From Cutaneotrichosporon cavernicola (lineage: Eukaryota > Basidiomycota > Tremellomycetes > Trichosporonales > Trichosporonaceae), in NCBI RefSeq assembly GCF_030864355.1, contig NC_083394.1, positions 2,046,001-2,110,000 of the forward strand: a stretch of DNA of 64,000 nucleotides, given 5' to 3'. The notes below the pieces were generated by a model. It saw nothing but the letters and a program-made list of their open reading frames with translations. It made no database searches and was not told where the DNA came from. Position numbers and translations under genes: made by a program. This document shows positions 35,101-44,972 of the stretch, one piece after another. Position 1 is the stretch's first letter; every line of letters begins with the position of its first letter.

Positions 35101-36896
35101 ATGATCGCTAAAGAACCAAACCACACTAACGTCTCGAAGATCGAGGAGGTCGAGGTCGATCCCGCACCGACCAACGTCCTCGCTCCCCTCCCCGCGCGGA
35201 AGAAGGGCATACTCCTCTTCTGTTTCGTATGTCTCCTCCTGCAACGCTAACCCAGTGCCTCGCCGTCTTCATGGATGTGGCAGGCACCAGTGCGGCGTTT
35301 ATCATGACCGCGCCCATCGCCGCCGACCTCGGCCTCGATATCGGTAACAGTATCTGGATCGTGTACGCTTACGGGATCCCGTTCGCCGCGCTCCTCCTCT
35401 TCGCCGGCCGCGTGGCCGATCTCTACTCCCCCAGCCTGGTATTTGCATCCGGGTTCCTTGGGTGTGGGGTTCTTAACCTCGTCATCTCATTTATGACTAA
35501 CAAATACGCGTTCCTTATCCTTCGTGCCATCAGTGCAGTTTTTGCCGTTTTCACCCTCCCGTCCAGCGTGAATATGATCGGTAAGCAGCCACAAGTCAAG
35601 ACTGAGATAAAGTGCAAATGTATCAGGATAGGAAGGAACAGGCGGGCGCCCTGGTGTATTTCTCGCTGGCAGGGGCGCTGGCCAACACCGTCGCCTTCGT
35701 CATAGCGGGCGGATTCCTCGTCGCTTCGTGGCGCTGGTATTTTCGATGGTGGGTTTCTCCAATTTTATGATTTATGCTGAGATAGTGTGGCGATGATAAT
35801 CATCCCCTTATCGGTGTTGAGTTTTTGGATGCTCCCACGTGTCCAGCCTGTTGTGCGGTCCATGCGAGGCGTCGATAAATGGAAACGAATGGACGTGCTA
35901 GGCGCCGACCTCCTCCTGGCCCTCCTCGTGCTTTTCATGTTGTCATGGACCCAAGTCGAGGGTCAAGGATGGAACAACCCGCTCTTCATTGCGCCACTGG
36001 TCATATCCCTCGTTCTCCTCCCCCTCTTCCTCCTATGGGAGAACAAGCTACCAGTTGGCTTCTCCCTCCTCCCACACGGCATGTGGCGGTTCCCCAACAT
36101 GGCCCCGCTCGTCATCTCAGCCCTCACCATATTCCTCTGTACGTCCAATCCGTCCATGCTGACAGAAGGGTACGCGCCCTACCAACTCCGCATGGCGACG
36201 TACTTCCAAGTCGTGCTACACGACTCGGCCATCATCACCGGCGTCAAGATCCTTCCTATGGGCGTGACGGCCTGTATCGTCGGGGGGGTTGCTCAGCACG
36301 CCTCAGTCCTGCATAATCCTCGATACTCCGTACCTATTTCCAGTATACTCTGTTTCGGCTCAGGCCTCCTCCTGGCGTTCTCGGGCGGAGGCCACGGAAA
36401 AGATTACTGGCGCTGTAAGATTTCGCCAGATCCAAAACTGATCTAGATATCTTTCCAAGCCAGATCATTGGCACAATGGGCGCAATGGTCATCTACGTCA
36501 TCATGAAGTATACCCACAAAAAACCCATCTGACGCCAGCACAGTCCTGATCCAGACGTTTCCCCAGGACTTTGCCGGAGTCGCTGGCAGTTTCGTCCAGG
36601 TCCTCTTCCAGATCGGGGCGGCGATTGGGAATGCCGCCCAGGCTGGGTTCTTGGGCGCGCATACTGATTCTGCCAAGCAGGGAGAGGCGCTGGCCGACTG
36701 GACGACGTCGCGAAACAGTTTCTTCTTCACGTCGGCTGTGATCGGCGCTTCGGGGGTGGCTTTCGCCCTGCTATTCCGACACGACCTCATGCCCAAGGCT
36801 GGGCTCGAGGACCAGACTGTCGCTGCTGAGGCTGAGCGTGAGGGCGCGCGCGATGCCGAGGCCCGGCAAGTTCACGCTGTCCCGACTATTAACTGA
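35101..36896 (+). CDS. MFS transporter, DHA2-like (14-helix type)
   Basis: Seven exons (35101-35226, 35256-35580, 35613-35748, 35786-36138, 36169-36414, 36447-36507, 36539-36896) encode 534 aa. Motifs: KKGILLFCF joined to CLAVFMDVAGTSAAFIM in helix 1, YAYGIPFAALLLFAGRVADL (helix 2 and loop), RAISAVFAVFTLPSSVNMI (helix 4), and FSLAGALANTVAFVIAGG (antiporter helix 5). Length and helix number fit the DHA2 proton-antiport group. Introns are 29, 32, 37, 30, 32 and 31 nt. The 29-nt intron (GTATGT to CTAACCCAG) is the shortest I support in the window. The 30-nt intron at 36139-36168 has no stop and a length divisible by three, so its retention would simply insert ten residues. A start at the in-frame ATG at 35229 is an alternative but would remove the N-terminal cytosolic part. 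Substrate unknown. Confidence 0.87.
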
Positions 36897-37224
36897 GAAA
36901 TGCTAGCTCAGCTCATGTATCCATGAGAGGTTATGGTGGCTGCCAGCCTGGTGTGTCAGTTCGGCGTTCGTTATTGGGCGTGGTAGCGACCGGTCGATAC
37001 ACGATTAGTTGGTAGGGGAGACGCAGCCTGTACGTAAGGGGATAGCCTGTGGCGAAACATCAGTTGTGTCGCATCGTTCTTTTCCACAGCGCGTCCAAGG
37101 CAGAGATCAGCATGATTCAAAGGCGTCGCTCTCGATCGCACGGAATGGCCGAGTGTGCCACATACCACCCTTATCTCTACAAGCGCGGTATTTATAGAAG
37201 ATGCATCCCTCTATTGCCCACTAC
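36897..37224. other. Convergent intergenic spacer
   Basis: This 328-bp spacer lies between two 3' ends. Nothing is recognised. Confidence 0.5.
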
Positions 37225-38632
37225 CTAGAGCTTGCTCCCCGTCGCGTCCCACTTGCCAGCCGCCAGCGTCGTGAAGAAGCGCCACATCGAATCGGCACAA
37301 TCCGCCGGAGCCTCCTGCGGCAGAAGGTGTGAACCACTCATAAGCCGCTCATTACGGCTACGGGGCGCGCGCCAAGGGATCTCGGGCACGACCTCGGGCC
37401 CTCCGAGCCACGCTGGGTTTTCGCCGAGGATGAAGCCGACAGGGCAATGGAGGTTGGACAGGCTGTCCCATCCGCGCTGCGGTCCCTCGGGGTCCGAGAA
37501 GACAGCGGCTTCGGCCCACTTGGGCGTGGCGAGGGTCACTTCCTCCCCATTTCCGGTGGGGACGAGCGATGACTTGAGGTACACGTCGAAGACGTCCTGG
37601 TCCCATGTATTGAACATTGCGTTGGTGCGGGTCTCGGCGGCTGACTGGACGGACGGCCACTCGGAGCGCCGTCTCAGCGCGCCTTGAACGATCGGATGAC
37701 CCATCTTGATCTGGACGTTACCGATGGCCGGCTGGCACTATCGTCAGTTTTCGTTGGAGTTTTTCATTCACCATTGGCTCGATGAGGAGGAGGGCGGAGA
37801 ACCGGTCCGGCACCATGTGGCAGGCCTGCACCATTGCGTTGCCGCCAATCGAGTGGCCGACACCAATGACGGGCGGAGCAGTGGTCGCATCAGTCCACTG
37901 CATCTGATACCCTCCGTTCGCAGTTGGAAGGACGTGCTGTACGAAATTGGCACAGTCACGCGCACAGTCGGCCCACGCATACATCGAGGCGAGCTTGCCG
38001 GCGTTCAAGTCGACACTTGCGCCGTGGTGCACGTCATCGAGGAACCAGACGTCATTGAACACGGGCGTCGCGGCGCTGGGCAACGACCCACCGGAACCAA
38101 ACAGCGCGCCGGGTCCAGACTGCTCGAGAAGCTTGGCCATCATGGGGTAGTACAGCTCCTTCTGGAGTCCGTTGGCGTGGGCGACAACAAGCGTGATCCC
38201 ATCTTTGGCCTGGACGTTGCGGTGCCACCGCTCGACGGCGAGCCACTGCGGTGGCTGGGACGACACCTCGGCTTCCGCGATGGGCCAGTAGGTTGCGTCT
38301 CGGCGGGGAATAACGCTCGCATCCTTCTCGCGCACAATGCGCGCCGACCGCTCCTTCTTACTCTCCTTGGCGGGGACGGGACCAAACGGCTCCGACTCGC
38401 GCGAGAAAGACCCAACACTCTCCGTCAGCGTCTTGGGCCAGGCTGCTGGGGCGGCATGTAGGGTACGGGTGTAGCCCGCCGGTGGAGGGGCGAGGGCGGG
38501 CCGTTGAGGAAGCGCAGGGGCAGTAGACGGTGGAGGCCGGCGCAGGGCCAGCAGGTTACGCGGAGGTTGCACCGACGGCGTTGGCGCAACGCTCGGCTTG
38601 TTGTACGGCGGATAGGTGACGATTTGCGCCAT
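37225..38632 (-). CDS. Alpha/beta hydrolase with peroxisomal SKL terminus
   Basis: Exons 38632-37772 and 37731-37225 encode 455 aa; the 40-nt intron runs from GTGAAT to TAGTGCCAG. After a Pro/Ala-rich N-terminus of about 110 residues comes an alpha/beta-hydrolase core: LVVAHANGLQKELYYPMM (the HxNG oxyanion region), FNDVWFLDDVHHG, and the nucleophile elbow GVGHSIGGNAMV with serine as nucleophile. In the second exon are PVGFILGENPAW (acid region) and the late histidine in MSGSHLLPQE. The last three residues are SKL, the canonical PTS1 signal, so a peroxisomal location is likely. The layout resembles the fungal Lpx1/AKT2-like group of peroxisomal hydrolases. Lipase, esterase or acyl-CoA hydrolase activity are all possible. 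It lies between a DHA2 pump and the laccase-like gene. Confidence 0.9.
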
Positions 38633-38942
38633 GGTTGTGGATGTGGGCGCTGAGCTGAGAGGAAGACTTTATGAGTGATGTTGAATGTGGCGGGTGCGGT
38701 GTTGGATGAATGAGATGACCGGCGAGATGAGTAACCGGCGTTGTCGGCACTGACCCGGCACGTCTCGGTCTTCGGTCATTCCTCACCATCTCCGCTTGAC
38801 ATCGGTCCTTCATCACCTCTCCACCTCTCCACTGCTCCAGCCATGACTAACAGCCTGACATATGCAGGGCTTGCTCAACTGGTGAGGTTGAAAGTATCCA
38901 TTGACTAACTAGAACAGCTGCAACCTACCAACTATACCTAAC
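38633..38942. promoter_or_regulatory. Upstream region of the hydrolase gene
   Basis: This 310-bp stretch holds the promoter of the minus-strand hydrolase and the 3' flank of the multicopper oxidase. No distinct motif is recognised. Confidence 0.4.
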
Positions 38943-40814
38943 CTAGGAACCCATCTGACACAACTCGCGGCCCGGAATGTCCATTGTCTTAATCTGATCC
39001 GGAAGGCTCTCAAGAGTAAACAGAAGGCCAAACATCATATGCCACTGCATGTGGCAGTGGAACGGCCACACGCCGGGATTGTCCGCCTTGATCCGCAACA
39101 CGAGGTGCGCGCCAGTCTTGCTCGCGGGCACAACCACCACGTCGCGATACATGGCGCCGTCGGTTGGGAGGAGGTTGGTTGTGCCGTTAAACTTGCCCAT
39201 GCCCTGTGCCAGGACCCACATGTTGTGCCCGTGGAGGTGGAAGGGGTGGGCTGCGCCGAAGGGAGTCTGAATGATGAGGTCGATGACAGCGGTGGGGTCC
39301 GTGTTGACCACATTGAACTGTGTGCCGCGGTGGTCGCCTGCGTCGTTGCCAATCTCCTGGCCTTCTTGAACCATGAAGATGGCGGCGCTCGCCCCCTCCA
39401 TCGGCGTCCACGACTTGTTGTTGAATGTAATGCGCGGGCCCTGCGGCATGATACTGACACCGAGCTCAGTGTATACTGTCTGTGTGGATGGTGGTGCGGG
39501 AGGTGCCCCGACAGGTTTGAAGACCGTCAAAGGGCCAACGGTCGGCGCCTTGTCTGACCAGCTCGGCTCGTTGGGGTCTCCGGGCTGGACAGAGCCGCCG
39601 ACACCGTACGCAAAGCCTCCGGTTGTCATGGCGGCCTCATCGGCGGAGATGGAGGGCATATCAGTCGGTCCACAACCATAGCGAAGCACCGCGAGGGTCG
39701 TGTTCGACACATCGGGACCAACGTAGGTCATCTGGTTGAGGCCGAGCACGCTGCGGATCCAGTGGGCGCCTGGCTTATCCGTGTGGATGAGGACCGATGC
39801 GCGCTGCCCGACAGCGAGGCGCACGCGTTTGGTCGGGTACGGCTCGACAGGGGTGGCGTCGATCTCGATGACGGTGAGGTCGTGGTCGTCGATGCTGAAG
39901 ATCATGTCGTTGTGTGTACCGACGTTGACCAGGCGGAGGCGATACGTCTTGTCAGTCTCGGCAGTGACGTTCCAATACGTTGTCGGGTAGTTGCCGCACT
40001 CGTTGGTGGCGTTGAAGATGGGGCGGTTCGGGTCCGGTGGCGGGAGGGGGATGAGAGGGGGTGGGGGTGGGGGCTGGTTTGGGTCGGGAGGGGGCGGATC
40101 GGCGTTGGTGGGGACGTAAGCACAGCGCGCCTGGCTCACGCCATTGATGTGCCCGCCGTCTGGCATTGGCTCGGTGAGTGCGTACGGCCGGAAGAGGCCG
40201 TTGAAGAAACGCCAGCTAAGCGCGTTCGTGGGCGTGTTATACAGGTCTCCAATGAGGAGGAGGAGGTCGTCATCATATGGCGGCATCTTGGCACCGTCAT
40301 CCTTGGCGTGCGCGATGAACCCACCAAACAGGCCGTCCGAGTACTGCAGCTCGACGTGTGAGTGCCACCAGTACGTGCCCGAGTCCACAACGGTGAAGCT
40401 ATACGTAAAGGTACCTCCTGGGGGAATGGCACATTGGGTGAATCCGGCCGCGCCGTCCATAAAGTTGGTGTTGACCTGACGCAGGCCGTGCCAGTGCATG
40501 GCAGTGGTGTTCGGCATGCTGTTTTGGACATGGACGACAATGTTGTCACCGACATTGGCCTCGATGAGGGGACCTGGAGATATGCCGTTGACGAGGAGAG
40601 TACGTTTGACCAGCCCGCCGACCGGCGCGTACGCGACCGACAGGTCAAAGGTGTACTCGCGCACCTGTGGCTCGGCGAGTATGTCGAAATGCCGCGCCGA
40701 GGCCCAGTATCCCGACTGGTCGCCTAGGAGGACCTCGCGCGAGATCTCGGGGAACTCCCCTGCGCGGCCGAGGCACGCGAAGACTGCTGCTAGGATGAGG
40801 AGGAGAAGAGTCAT
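38943..40814 (-). CDS. Secreted multicopper oxidase (laccase-like)
   Basis: A single exon encodes 623 aa. The N-terminus MTLLLLILAAVFACLGRAG is a signal peptide, so the enzyme is secreted. The four copper-binding segments are complete: HWHG, HSHVE, HPFHLHGHN and HCHMQWHM, the last containing the type-1 Cys. It should oxidise phenols, metals or similar substrates with reduction of oxygen to water. Family details that separate laccase from ferroxidase are not certain by eye. Between the first and second cupredoxin domains, about residues 233-267, is an unusual proline-rich insert (runs such as PPPPDPNQPPPPPP). Several N-glycosylation sites are present (NTT, NAT, NVT, NKS). Lack of introns contrasts with its intron-rich neighbours. 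The stop codon follows LCQMGS. Confidence 0.94.
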   Translation of the reverse strand: MTLLLLILAAVFACLGRAGEFPEISREVLLGDQSGYWASARHFDILAEPQVREYTFDLSVAYAPVGGLVKRTLLVNGISPGPLIEANVGDNIVVHVQNSMPNTTAMHWHGLRQVNTNFMDGAAGFTQCAIPPGGTFTYSFTVVDSGTYWWHSHVELQYSDGLFGGFIAHAKDDGAKMPPYDDDLLLLIGDLYNTPTNALSWRFFNGLFRPYALTEPMPDGGHINGVSQARCAYVPTNADPPPPDPNQPPPPPPLIPLPPPDPNRPIFNATNECGNYPTTYWNVTAETDKTYRLRLVNVGTHNDMIFSIDDHDLTVIEIDATPVEPYPTKRVRLAVGQRASVLIHTDKPGAHWIRSVLGLNQMTYVGPDVSNTTLAVLRYGCGPTDMPSISADEAAMTTGGFAYGVGGSVQPGDPNEPSWSDKAPTVGPLTVFKPVGAPPAPPSTQTVYTELGVSIMPQGPRITFNNKSWTPMEGASAAIFMVQEGQEIGNDAGDHRGTQFNVVNTDPTAVIDLIIQTPFGAAHPFHLHGHNMWVLAQGMGKFNGTTNLLPTDGAMYRDVVVVPASKTGAHLVLRIKADNPGVWPFHCHMQWHMMFGLLFTLESLPDQIKTMDIPGRELCQMGS

Positions 40815-41876
40815 CGTGAGTCGCGGTGGTGAGACGGTCAGCTGCTGAATTCTTTATAACCACAACTACAGAACGACTGCTCCGCGAGTGGGAGGAGTGA
40901 CTGTCCCAAGGCATACCTCCTAGCCTCTTCTGATCTTGTGCCGTTCTAGCTAATCCAAAGGAGACGCCGCGGACAGCTTCGGTCGGGAACCGACGACATC
41001 AACGTTTCAAGGGTGCGGCTGTCGTGGGGGAAAGCTCTCGGGCGACGATCGACGTCGCTGTTCGGATACCGGTAAGAATGCAACCAGAGCAAGGTATGAG
41101 GTGACGAGAGCCGGTGGAATGCGTGGGCTTCTGGATTCCGGTGGCCATTTCGGGCCTCGATCGCGACAGCGCCGTCGAGACACGATTGGTCAAGTGTATC
41201 GTCCAGTTGGGTTCAAAGAGGGTTCGAGGACTTCCAGAGTTAGCCAGGATCAGGTCACTTCAGCGAGCGGTGTTGATCTGGTCTCCTGTTCGTCAGACAG
41301 AGGATGATCTGTTGTGTGCGGGACAGTGACTGCTCAGATCTCTAGAGTGGGCGTGTTGTCAAGGTGAGGCACTGATAGGCATCGCCCTAGCGTTGCCGGC
41401 GTTTGCAAGGTATGTAATATTGACAAAGTGATCTGCCAAGACAAGCGATGCAATGTCATTGTACAAGGTGCACGATTAAAGCGGTGAAGTCGGATCTGAA
41501 CGCCACAGAGGCACGAGGCTCACGTGAGCAGTGTCAACTGGGGTGAGTAGCTGCCAGTCCGTCATGTCGGCCAGGTTGCATTCCACACAGTTCAAGTTGG
41601 GACAACTTAAAGCAAGCAGTAGTCAGGAGGTCAGCTGGACCGCCTCGACCGCCTCGTGGTGAAGCTGTCCCTTTGGAGCTTTGGCTTGGATCTGAGTACA
41701 ATCGGAGTGGCCTCTGATGCCCCGACGCCCCGCCGTTCGCGGAAACGCGCATACTCCACGGATGCGTTGATTGCTTTCTCCTCTCAGTTTAATTCTCTCT
41801 CAACTCTCATCGTATCCACACCCGTGACCTCCAATTTCACGCCCAGTAACCTAAACCCAAACATCACCTAATCCCG

Positions 41877-42020
41877 ATGGAAGACGACATCACGCTCCAG
41901 CTCGCCCTGGTGTTCACCGCCATCGCGGCACTCGTCACAGCTCTCGATGCGAGCGGATCATCCCTCGCTACAAAGGGGCGGCACCTCCTTGCTCTGCGGC
42001 TGGAAGAAGTCTGGTTGTGA
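41877..42020 (+). CDS. Possible small membrane protein, 47 aa
   Basis: A short frame beginning MEDDITLQLALVFTAIAALV lies behind a CT-rich stretch (TCTCCTCTCAGTTTAATTCTC) that looks like a transcribed leader. It has one hydrophobic segment of about 16 residues and ends LEEVWL. No homologue is recognised, and the frame may instead be a first exon whose continuation I could not find. Confidence 0.25.
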   Translation: MEDDITLQLALVFTAIAALVTALDASGSSLATKGRHLLALRLEEVWL

Positions 42021-42826
42021 ATCTTTGTCGCCAGCGACCACGCGCAGGCCCGAGGGTTTGCGGTTCCTCCGTTTTTTACAGGCAGCTCTTGTCGCGACCT
42101 AGTTCGGTGAGATACGGTTCGTCTATGGCTCGAAACACGCCCCCAAGAGAGGGCGGTCGACATGTCGATCTAGGTCGCGACCTCGTCGAAGGGCGTTGCG
42201 CCTCTGTGTCGACCAACTTTGGCCCTTTGGCTTCGAGGCTCTCGCAAGGAGGCTCGCTTCGTCGGACTGGACCCAGTCGGGCAGAGTGCAAGCTCTAGTC
42301 CAGGCAGCAGAGTGCAAGCTTTTGCGCTCTAGTCGCATGTATGTTGGCGTTTCTCTCATCTCGGAACGCCTGGTCCATGTGTGGACTGGCAAAGACAAGC
42401 CGAGCAAACAAGCCTTATGCTGCGGTTGAACTGGAAGTGCATTGCGTGAGAGGAGCCTGTATACAGTGCATGCATCGCTGCGAGAGGCGTCTGCCTGTTG
42501 AACAGGCAGCTGGGGCACAGCGATAGGGCGCAGGTGCCCCGGGTTGGTGCTCCTGCACCTCGCCGGGAAGATTCGCTCCCTCTTCCAAGCGCAACAGTCG
42601 TTTGGGGAGTGTGCGATACCAACATCCTTCATTAACCCCTGTTACTCGTGAGCCGACACCATCGGCCACACGGATGAGATATAAGGCCGCTCAAAGCCTG
42701 ATTGAAATGTCCTGGTGGCGCCAGACTACTAATTTCCCTCTACGATTCTGAACGGAGGCTCTCCCACTCACACTCACACTGCTTCAAGCGCTCGCACATC
42801 TTGCCCTCTACCATCCTTGAGTCAAG

Positions 42827-42889
42827 CCGACCAAGCCTGTCGAGTCACCGACCAAGCCTGACGAGTCACCGACCAAGCCTGTCGAGTCA
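42827..42889. repeat. Three-copy 21-bp tandem repeat
   Basis: CCGACCAAGCCTGTCGAGTC followed by A is repeated three times, with one substitution in the middle copy. One plus-strand frame reads PTKPVES repeats and stays open to about 43072, but a stop immediately upstream leaves it without a start. Confidence 0.85.
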
Positions 42890-43691
42890 CCAACTCTAGC
42901 TCCTGCCGCCGAATCGGCTTCGGCGTCGTCGCCGTCGGCGGGTAACGTGTACGCTGTCAGCCTGGTGCGGGCTGTAGTACACCGCGGCGGGCTTTGGTGC
43001 ATTTCTGGCCCGCCTACTCTGGCCCCGCCGGGAACATCCGGCCACCTCTCACCCCAGGCCACGGCGCCGTCTTAACTTGTTTCAACTTTACCCGCTCGTA
43101 GTGTCCCATGCAGCACAGCCATTGTTCCTGTCGTGTGAATGGCGTTTTTCGGGGTTCGGGGGCACCATTCACTTTTGTTGGCGCCACGCTCCCACGCTCT
43201 CAGGCTCCCCCCCGGCTCCCACGCCCGCCTCATTGAGCGGGCTTGCGCCCCGCCCTCGGTGGGCTGATCTCGGCGTCAAGCCACTTGGACAATGTACAGT
43301 GCCGAGCTGTAGCGAAGGTCTGCGTCACGCATCGTCACCAGTCACCCCGGTGTGAGTATTTGGCACAAGAGCATTTGGTATCGCTGCATCGGTGATTCGG
43401 GATAGCACGGGGAGGTCTCTTGGGTTCTGGCCGTGTCTGAATAGGCCGATATCGTATCGGATCAAGCTCGTCTGCAGAATGCACGCGGCATGGGATCGGG
43501 GAGGAGATGGAGATGAACGCACAGCACATCTCCCACGACGTTGGCAGACTCGCTGTCCTGTTTCTGGCAGACAGGTGGCCTCGCTCCACTCAGTCAGTGA
43601 CACCACTGCATTGAATGTACGCCCTCCCAATCAAGTACAGTACATACATCCATAACCGTCGTAATCGTAATCGTAATCGTATCGTCAAAAT

Positions 43692-44972
43692 CTACCACAA
43701 GCTCCACCGCCGTCCTCCGAGCCGCGGTCTCTCCTCCTGTGGTGGAGGAACAATTTCATCAAAGTTTACCCGTCCCTCAGTCGCGCGCAGACGCCTGGCC
43801 GCACGCTCCACATCGAACGCCTCAGCCTCGAGCGGAGGGGGAGAGAGGAGTGGTCCAGCAGCAGTCGCCGGCCATGAGCGGGACGCGTCCGTGTCCAGCG
43901 CCGGCGGGCGGCCTCCTCTCACGCTGCCTGCCTGAGCCTGAGGGGGTGGGGCATGGACTGGAGGTGGCGGCCGGCCAGATAGGGGAGGAAGGTGGCCAGC
44001 GGATCCGGTTCTCGAGTGGGATGGGCGGACCAGCGTCGTCACGTTTACGTTTGTGGTGGATGCGCGCGGGGAGCCTCTGTCGCGAGAAGAAGGGGTGGTG
44101 GGGCGGGGCGAGGAGCGCATGGCGGCGTGTAAGGCGGCTTGGCTGGCGCGAGGGGGGTGGGCGGGAGAGGGGGCGCGTTTTACCGGTCGCCATTGGGGGC
44201 CGGGGCGACGGGGTTGAGGGGCGGCCATCGGGGTTGCAGGGTGGATTTGGACGCGTCGGGGGGTTGGGGAGGGCGGGTGGGTGGGTTGGGGTTGGGGTTG
44301 GGGTTGGGGTTGGTGGTGGGGTTGCGGGTGGGCTTGGGGTTTGGGCTGGGGTTGTGGATATGTCTGAGCCTTTGCCTTTCCGACTGGAATGTCTGGCCGC
44401 ATTCTCTCTGGCAATGTTGAGCGGCGTGGCCGGCCGGCCATGACCATACATCCTTCCGTGGGGACACTTGACACGTGTTGCTCGCACCCGCAGTCGCAAG
44501 GACAGTCCGAGTCGCTATCCGTCAATGCTGGGGAAGCGCTCGATGGCGACGTGGAGAAGTGTGGCCTTGATCGTGGGACACGACGGGGTGACGGCGACGG
44601 CGCCCTCCGAGGTGGAGACGACTGGAGAGCTATACTCCTCTCGACTAGAGAGGCTAGGTCGACATCGAAGAGCAGGCTGTCGCGGGCTGTGTCGCTGCGC
44701 GGCAGTGACGAAGGGGGGTTTTGGCTACCTGCCGAGCGCTCGAGAAGCGTCAGGAGGGAGAGTTCGGCGCGCGAGCGCTCGGGCTCGCTCGAGGACGTGG
44801 GCGATGGTGAGGACGAAATGGCGGAGATCGGGGGGAGCGGGAGGGGGAGAGGGGAGGTGGGCCGGGAGGAGGGGTGAGATGGACGGGATGGACGAGATGG
44901 ACGAGGTGAGGTCGCGCGAAGAGGTACCATGTGGTTGCGCGGTGGAGAGGTTGGCTGCTGTATGGCGATCAT
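43692..44972 (-). CDS. Hypothetical Pro/Ser/Arg-rich protein
   Basis: A single exon from the first in-frame ATG (44972) encodes 426 aa. No known domain is seen. Composition is dominated by Pro, Ser and Arg, as in intrinsically disordered proteins. Landmarks are LSLLTLLERS and ASLVERSIAL (short leucine-rich helices), a cysteine cluster CPCDCGCEQH, a QP-repeat region coded by a GGGGTT-rich tract near 44283-44313, and a C-terminal conserved-looking block AFDVERAARRLRATEGRVNF ending RRWSLW. The terminal block and the cysteine cluster are the best candidates for conserved function. The frame is open further upstream without ATG, so an earlier exon is possible. The function is unknown. Confidence 0.6.
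   Translation of the reverse strand: MIAIQQPTSPPRNHMVPLRATSPRPSRPSRPSHPSSRPTSPLPLPLPPISAISSSPSPTSSSEPERSRAELSLLTLLERSAGSQNPPSSLPRSDTARDSLLFDVDLASLVERSIALQSSPPRRAPSPSPRRVPRSRPHFSTSPSSASPALTDSDSDCPCDCGCEQHVSSVPTEGCMVMAGRPRRSTLPERMRPDIPVGKAKAQTYPQPQPKPQAHPQPHHQPQPQPQPQPTHPPSPTPRRVQIHPATPMAAPQPRRPGPQWRPVKRAPSPAHPPRASQAALHAAMRSSPRPTTPSSRDRGSPRASTTNVNVTTLVRPSHSRTGSAGHLPPLSGRPPPPVHAPPPQAQAGSVRGGRPPALDTDASRSWPATAAGPLLSPPPLEAEAFDVERAARRLRATEGRVNFDEIVPPPQEERPRLGGRRWSLW

Larger units (their letters stand above)
40815..43691. other. Largely non-coding region
   Basis: About 2.9 kb between the laccase-like gene and the proline-rich gene. Frames here are short and overlapping. Two items are listed separately: a 47-codon frame at 41877 behind a leader-like sequence, and a 21-bp repeat at 42827. 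A TATAAGG near 42680 could be a core promoter but no good gene follows it. Confidence 0.5.

Noticed and set aside
35229..35255. Alternative start of the second DHA2 gene at ATG 35229
   Set aside because: The 29-nt intron model adds a normal cytosolic N-terminus and completes helix 1 (KKGILLFCF joined to CLAVFMDVAG), which fits the family better.
42827..43072. Open frame with PTKPVES repeats
   Set aside because: A stop codon lies directly upstream, there is no ATG, and no supported acceptor or partner exon was found. Only the DNA repeat is annotated.
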